This document shows, piece after piece, positions 59,465 to 64,000 of a stretch of DNA of 64,000 nt. A program made the position numbers and the translations under genes. The DNA is from Cytophagales bacterium (GTDB lineage: Bacteria; Bacteroidota; Bacteroidia; Cytophagales; Spirosomataceae). The notes beneath the pieces were generated by a model. That model ran no database searches and was not told the origin of the DNA. It worked only from the letters and a program-made list of their open reading frames with translations. The stretch covers positions 62,001-126,000 of the forward strand of contig JAAFJP010000013.1 of assembly GCA_013298125.1 (NCBI GenBank), written 5' to 3'. Each line of letters begins with the position of its first letter. Positions within the stretch are counted from its first letter, which is position 1.

Positions 59465-60823
59465 TTACGAAGAATATTTTAATTTGATATGTACATATAA
59501 TATGTAAAAAGAACTCATTACTATTTGTAAAAGTAATTCAATACCAGCAATTGCAGCTATACTCACATGATAGAGACTACACACGAGGAAACACAGTAAA
59601 ATGAATAGAATATTAGTAAAGCATAAAAATATAAAATTATTTTTTTTCGCTTTTTCAGAAAAAAGTAAAAAATAATAATATGGATAAGATACTCCTATAA
59701 GAAAATATCCCATTGAAAGTAAAAGTAGTCCATTTGTCCCTTTCTTTACAAATTCTATCCCCCAAAAAGATAATATGTATTCACCAAATATTGATACAAT
59801 AAAAAGGGGGCACAAAGAAATTATCAATAAATTAAATACTATTTGTTTAAAATATATCTTTGTGTTCGTGGTATTTTCTAAAAATGATAAAGTAGAAATT
59901 TTTTGAGAAAAAATTGTTGACATTATTTGAGCAGGAAGAAAAACAAATAATGCAATTTTTTTAACTATAAAAAAAATTGCTACATTGGAAGTGGGTAGAT
60001 AGATGTCGATAAAAAAAGTGTCCAACACATAAATTGCTTGGGATAAAAGCAATGCCCCAAAAAAAGGTATTGATTTTTTATAAATTGTATTCAATGAAAT
60101 GAACTTAATTAAATGTATTCCTATTTTTTTAATTAAGTATATAGTTGATATCGTAATCGACAATATGAGACTAAATATGTAAAATTCATACAATAAATAA
60201 AAACTTACATTAGATCTAAACATCAGTAAAAAGACTGCTACTAAATTAGGAAGTGTAAGTGAGAAAAAAATACTTCTCTCATATTCTTTTATACTTTTAA
60301 CAAATTCTCCTATTAGAATTAATATTGAGTTAATATAAGAAGTTACGATTATCAAGATTACTTTACTTGGTAATCCAATTTGCAAATTATTTAAGAAATA
60401 TACAAAAAATATTTCACAAACTCCATAGAGAAAGATAGCAATAAAAAAATTGACTGTCAAAACTCTCCAAGTAGAAATGAAAAGCTTAAAAATATATTTG
60501 TTATGATTAAAATAAAAATAGTTTGAAACTTTTTTTGTTATTAATGTAGTTTGCCCAAGATTGAGAATATTAATTAAAAGACTACCATATGAAATAATCG
60601 ACAGAAAAATACCACTTTCTTCAAGAGAAGCTTTTTGAATTAGTAAGTAATTAAATAGATATATGAACAAAATTGATAGTCCCCTTGAAAAAAATAAAAA
60701 TAGATAACCAAAAAATTTATCATACAACTTTCGAATTACAACTCGTATTTTGCTTATCACTTGTTTTTCTCTTATTAAATTTATCACATCTTGAAGTAGT
60801 AAAACTATTCGTTTATTCTCCAT
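59465..60823 (-). CDS. Flippase (Wzx/oligosaccharide type)
   Basis: 452 residues with about twelve membrane helices, typical of MATE/MurJ-like polysaccharide flippases: FLFFSRGLSILFIYLFNYLLIQ near the N-terminus, SIPFFGALLLSQAIYVLDTFFIDIYLPTSNVAIFFIVKKIALFVFLPAQIMSTIF in the middle. Moves the lipid-linked repeat across the inner membrane. AT-rich. The start overlaps the Wzi gene's end by 19 bp. Length is normal. Confidence 0.85.
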   Translation of the reverse strand: MENKRIVLLLQDVINLIREKQVISKIRVVIRKLYDKFFGYLFLFFSRGLSILFIYLFNYLLIQKASLEESGIFLSIISYGSLLINILNLGQTTLITKKVSNYFYFNHNKYIFKLFISTWRVLTVNFFIAIFLYGVCEIFFVYFLNNLQIGLPSKVILIIVTSYINSILILIGEFVKSIKEYERSIFFSLTLPNLVAVFLLMFRSNVSFYLLYEFYIFSLILSITISTIYLIKKIGIHLIKFISLNTIYKKSIPFFGALLLSQAIYVLDTFFIDIYLPTSNVAIFFIVKKIALFVFLPAQIMSTIFSQKISTLSFLENTTNTKIYFKQIVFNLLIISLCPLFIVSIFGEYILSFWGIEFVKKGTNGLLLLSMGYFLIGVSYPYYYFLLFSEKAKKNNFIFLCFTNILFILLCFLVCSLYHVSIAAIAGIELLLQIVMSSFYILYVHIKLKYSS

Positions 60824-62343
60824 ATAATTCCAACGTTAATTCCGACATTATCTCTTTTAAAGTCTGAATCTGTTGCATCCAATGAAAAAGAAAGATTAGA
60901 GAATAACCTATTTCTACTTATATTTATTTCTTTTTCTAATATAAAAATCATTGATAGTTGACTAAATGAAATACTACTATTTACATTATATGAGTTTAAT
61001 AATTGAGAAGTAACCATTCTATACTCAAAGTTTATTTTTTTTTTCCAATCTCCCTTTAAAGCCAAATAGAATGAAGTTAATCTATTAAATTGGAAAAATA
61101 TTTTATCAGAGAGTACATTTTTTATATCATCACTATGTATTAGTAATGGTGAGCCTATTGATTTGCCATAATAAGACCATCCATTTTGATATTGTCCATT
61201 ATTAAAGTAGTCATCTTGTCCTCTTGTACGGCTATTCAATCCTGGTCCAGAAGAACCTCCTTGACTTAACGTATGGAGATATTCAAAAGTAATTTTTCTT
61301 ATATTAATCGAATTACTGTTACTATTTTTAAAATTAGATATAGACAATCCATTAAGCCCGTCACTAATATTATTCAAGTAAAACAAAGAGCCGTCTTCAT
61401 AAATATTTTGCCTATAAAAGAGAATTCTTATTCCGCCTGCTGTAATATTAAACCCTAAATCAATAGTGCCTAAATGATTACCCGCTCTATTTCCAGCGTC
61501 ATTTAGTCCAAATTTGCTTGTATCACTTTCAACCGCTAAACTTTTCCCTGTAACTACTCCAATGTAATCATTAAAGCCTGAAGGTAGTTTACCGTCTTTC
61601 GAAACAATATTCTTAGGATCTGGATACAACAACTCCCCCCCCCACTGAACCTGATGGTTAAACCCTCCATAAAAATGAAATTTCCAATCGGGTTTGCCTA
61701 ATCTGAAATACAAGGTTTTTTGATGTAAATAAAAGTTTTTTACGTCTGTTCTTGAATTCTCAAACCATCCGTGGGCATAACTTCCTTTAAGGGATAAAAA
61801 ACCTCCTGTAAAGCCTAATGGTACAAAATTGGGAGTTGATATTTGCACTTTGGGAATTGGCAGAGCATTGCCTGACCAAATGTATGAGCCTGATGATAAG
61901 GCGGTATCAACTAATCCTACTATCTCTTTTCTACGTCCTGCATAAATTTCAAAAGCTCCGTATTTTGCTTTCATGTAGGCTTCGGGTATCAAAAGTTGAT
62001 TTTCTTTTCCTACGTTTCCAACAACGTTTAGACCATATCCCCAATCAAATTTCGAGAGTTTGTATTGGTCTTCTTTAGTAACTGCCTTTTTATAATCTGA
62101 ACTTACTGAACCTCCTAATGTAAAAACGGGTGAGGTCAATGGAACTGTTCCGTATTTATTGGCTCTTAACCAAAATGGAGTCTCTCCGGTGGATGAAATT
62201 ATCGTCCCTGCTTCTAAACCGTATTTTATAACTCTTTTTATTTTCCCATTATCGTGCTGTTGGGCATAAATTTGAGTTACACAAATCACGAATGATATGG
62301 TTAAAATTGTTCTCAATGAAATCGTTTTCACAAAAATAGGCAC
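60805..62343 (-). CDS. Wzi-like capsule assembly protein
   Basis: 512 residues with a signal peptide (MPIFVKTISLRTILTISFVICVTQIYAQ). An outer-membrane barrel of the Wzi (capsule assembly) family: YGLEAGTIISSTGETPFWLRANKYGTVPL and AYMKAKYGAFEIYAGRRKEIVGLVDTALSSGSYIWSGNALPIPKV are typical. It would help attach the exported polysaccharide to the cell surface. It lies upstream of the flippase in the same operon and overlaps it by 19 bp. Confidence 0.85.
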   Translation of the reverse strand: MPIFVKTISLRTILTISFVICVTQIYAQQHDNGKIKRVIKYGLEAGTIISSTGETPFWLRANKYGTVPLTSPVFTLGGSVSSDYKKAVTKEDQYKLSKFDWGYGLNVVGNVGKENQLLIPEAYMKAKYGAFEIYAGRRKEIVGLVDTALSSGSYIWSGNALPIPKVQISTPNFVPLGFTGGFLSLKGSYAHGWFENSRTDVKNFYLHQKTLYFRLGKPDWKFHFYGGFNHQVQWGGELLYPDPKNIVSKDGKLPSGFNDYIGVVTGKSLAVESDTSKFGLNDAGNRAGNHLGTIDLGFNITAGGIRILFYRQNIYEDGSLFYLNNISDGLNGLSISNFKNSNSNSINIRKITFEYLHTLSQGGSSGPGLNSRTRGQDDYFNNGQYQNGWSYYGKSIGSPLLIHSDDIKNVLSDKIFFQFNRLTSFYLALKGDWKKKINFEYRMVTSQLLNSYNVNSSISFSQLSMIFILEKEINISRNRLFSNLSFSLDATDSDFKRDNVGINVGIIWRINE

Positions 62344-62492
62344 AAATTCTTAAAGTTCATTTCAATCAAGTGTAAAAAATGTTGATTTTTATTAAACGGT
62401 AATTGGTAATTGGGGAATTGGTTCATTGGTTTATTAAGAAATTGGGGGTTACTCAGTTTATTTTTGGGGATTAGAGGTTGATACATTTTAAT

Positions 62493-62584
62493 CTGTCAGA
62501 ACACGATTGCGAAACGTCACACCCTTTTGATTTAGGTGATTTTCAAGATTAAATCCTGCTAATCTCTCAATCGTGTTCTGACAG
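62493..62584. repeat. Inverted repeat CTGTCAGAACACGATTG
   Basis: Perfect 17-bp arms 62493-62509 and 62568-62584, 58-nt spacer containing a fragment like other spacer repeats (GATTTTCAAGATTAAATCC). It lies in the 325-bp gap between the Wzi gene and the glycosyltransferase at 62669, which holds no gene. Confidence 0.85.
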
Positions 62585-62621
62585 TGTAAGTAATAAATAC
62601 AATTTAATTGACGTTTTGACT

Positions 62622-62652
62622 TTACAAATAACTGATAATCAGTTATTTGTAA
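62622..62652 (-). terminator. Hairpin after the glycosyltransferase gene
   Basis: Perfect 14-bp stem TTACAAATAACTGA (62622-62635) / TCAGTTATTTGTAA (62639-62652), 3-nt loop, 17 bp past the stop of the gene at 62669. No strong T-run on the minus strand, so its role as a terminator is tentative. Confidence 0.55.
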
Positions 62653-62668
62653 CCCCAATCACTATTTA

Positions 62669-63871
62669 CTAATCACTACTTATCTCTTTTTCCCCATTTT
62701 TCAATAACGCTAAAATACTATCACTCATCTCCGCAAGAATCTTTTTTCTCGGGAATTTTTCTTTAAATTTTGCTCTATTTACTTCCTTTGGATTACTGGT
62801 TAAAAGCTGTTGAGTAAGTGTTTGTACATCACCTGGGTCAAAGATGATACTATTTTCAAAGTTTTCTTCGATAAAATTTCTTGCATGACCGCTTACGCCC
62901 GCAATGATGGGTTTGTTGGTTGCTCCATATTCAAATACTTTGGAAGGAAGCACTTTTTTGAAAGCTTTGTAATCGTTGAGATGAAGGAATAAATAATCAC
63001 TTTGACGATAATAATCTTTGAGTGATTCTCTCGAAACGGGTAAAATTAATTCTACATTTTCAACGTTAGACTTCTTGATGGCAGCTTCCAATTTAACCCG
63101 TGTGCCTCCATCCCCGATTATTCTAAAAGAAAAATCATTACCAACGATTTTTGCTACTTGTGGCAAGATTTTCTCTAATCCCTGCCCTTCGCCTATATTG
63201 CCTGCGTAGGTGATAATTTGAGTTCTATTGGTTTTTTTTTCTGTAAGTCCATTTTGAAATTCATCTGATAAAAAAAGTTCGTCAATACCATTTGAGTAAA
63301 AGGTTGTTGTACCTCTGTAATAAGAAAAATAGTTCTTGAATCCCTCAGAAACAAGGTTGAGGTGATTGGCTGACTGAATCGTGTATCGTTCGATGAGTTT
63401 TAAAAATGGGAGTAAAAAATATTTCAACAATCTATTTTTCAAAACATCTTTGAGGGTGTCAACAAAAATATCCCTGATGTCTAAATAGAGTGGTATTTTG
63501 TGAGAAGCAGCGATTCTTGCTGCCAAAAAAGCGGTAAATAATCTGGAAGAAGAGGCATAGACTAAATCATATTTTTTTCCTCTTATGATTTGTTGTGCTT
63601 TGAAATAAAAGTTCGTAAATACGCTGATTTGGTCGATGAATCCATTTTTATGAATAGGAACGTTTATTCGGTTGATGGTCAGATTATCATATTTTTCTAA
63701 ACATAAAGCCTTATTTTTAAATGAGTTATAACGATTTGGCATGGTTGTAATGACTTCAATGGTATCGGTAGAACTCATTTTAGAAAGCAATGTCTTGACT
63801 AAGGGCGTATTCTTAAACGCTCCCGCTGACAAGTCTGGCTCAAAATGATATGTCAAAAATAGTATATTCAT
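62669..63871 (-). CDS. Glycosyltransferase family 4
   Basis: 400 residues, GT-B fold: start MNILFLTYHFEPDLSAGAFKNTPLVKTL, a central YAGNIGEGQGLEKILPQVAKIV and a C-terminal SDYLFLHLNDYKAFKKVLPSKVFEYGATNKPIIAGVSG, the E-x7-E-like nucleotide-sugar site of GT4 enzymes. Probably adds a sugar to the capsule repeat. The start overlaps by one base the stop of a preceding open frame on the same strand that runs off the right edge. Confidence 0.92.
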   Translation of the reverse strand: MNILFLTYHFEPDLSAGAFKNTPLVKTLLSKMSSTDTIEVITTMPNRYNSFKNKALCLEKYDNLTINRINVPIHKNGFIDQISVFTNFYFKAQQIIRGKKYDLVYASSSRLFTAFLAARIAASHKIPLYLDIRDIFVDTLKDVLKNRLLKYFLLPFLKLIERYTIQSANHLNLVSEGFKNYFSYYRGTTTFYSNGIDELFLSDEFQNGLTEKKTNRTQIITYAGNIGEGQGLEKILPQVAKIVGNDFSFRIIGDGGTRVKLEAAIKKSNVENVELILPVSRESLKDYYRQSDYLFLHLNDYKAFKKVLPSKVFEYGATNKPIIAGVSGHARNFIEENFENSIIFDPGDVQTLTQQLLTSNPKEVNRAKFKEKFPRKKILAEMSDSILALLKNGEKEISSD

Positions 63872-64000
63872 TAATTGATAGTGGTTATCGTGGTTATAAG
63901 TGAATGCCTAAATTCAATAAGTACCTTTCTTGACGGAATCAACGTATTGAATTGTGGAGCAAACAAATATTCTTCAACGACTATTTTTTCAAAATTACTA
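63871..64000 (-). CDS. C-terminal end of an unidentified gene (partial)
   Basis: An open frame of 42 codons on the minus strand enters from the right edge and stops with TAA at 63873-63871, overlapping the glycosyltransferase ATG by one base, the same kind of coupling seen through this operon. Visible residues include EEYLFAPQFNTLIPSRKVLI and a final basic and Thr-rich end. Too short to place in a family; likely another capsule-locus gene. Confidence 0.55.
   Translation of the reverse strand, partial: SNFEKIVVEEYLFAPQFNTLIPSRKVLIEFRHSLITTITTIN

Noticed and set aside
1-64000. tRNA, rRNA and riboswitch genes
   Set aside because: No cloverleaf, rRNA signature or known riboswitch core was recognised in the spacers; a covariance-model search would be needed to exclude short RNAs.

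Overview
The window is a stretch of a Bacteroidota chromosome, most probably from the Cytophagales. Supporting evidence: a porP-gldK-gldL type IX secretion/gliding block, two PorP/SprF proteins, a T9SS C-terminal sorting domain, an OmpA/PD40 protein, a Wzi-type capsule protein, low G+C, scarce Shine-Dalgarno sequences and TAnnTTTG promoter boxes. I cannot name the genus. No rRNA, tRNA or CRISPR array was seen.

Layout. 1-3.1 kb: T9SS core genes on the minus strand (PorP/SprF, GldK, then GldL running off the left edge). 3.2-17.2 kb: housekeeping and envelope genes (YgiQ-type radical SAM protein, NupC transporter, DUF234-type ATPase, FUSC membrane protein, OmpA/PD40 protein, TonB-C/TPR protein, threonine ammonia-lyase, small lipoproteins). 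17.5-22.3 kb: an ABC exporter, then an AT-rich accessory patch with a large ATPase-methyltransferase fusion, a block of composite palindromes and a RelE/ParE-type toxin-antitoxin pair. 22.4-33.4 kb: sterol-desaturase-like hydroxylase, PfkB kinase, acetyltransferase, flavin-type protein, a LolCDE/MacB-like ABC module, an AraC regulator, DUF192 protein and amidohydrolase. 33.4-43.2 kb: a DUF6934-like two-gene module, DedA, a four-helix-bundle (23S intervening-sequence type) gene inside inverted repeats, a lone nuoA, LytTR regulator, second PorP/SprF, class V aminotransferase, LptF/G permease, EamA transporter, thioredoxin/TPR lipoprotein and a second toxin-antitoxin pair. 43.2-48.3 kb: serS, lysC, a T9SS cargo protein and a repeat-rich adhesin-like protein. 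48.5-49.7 kb: an ISAzo13-type transposase in two frames. 49.9-64 kb: an exopolysaccharide/capsule locus.

How genes work together. The capsule locus holds an initiating sugar transferase, a flippase (Wzx type), a probable polymerase (EpsG/Wzy type), Wzi, three glycosyltransferases, two methyltransferases, and all the activities needed to make GDP-D-glycero-alpha-D-manno-heptose (GmhA-like isomerase, HddA-like kinase, and one protein that fuses the HddC-like nucleotidyltransferase to the GmhB-like phosphatase). T9SS genes at the left end would export cargo such as the sorting-domain protein at 46 kb.

The most unusual property of the window is its load of long, sequence-unrelated, often nested palindromes. 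They sit against or over stop codons, surround a gene remnant and a four-helix-bundle gene, and in two cases lie in frame inside protein genes (FUSC and AraC). The best candidate for an undescribed protein system is the ATPase-methyltransferase fusion at 19.4-21.3 kb.
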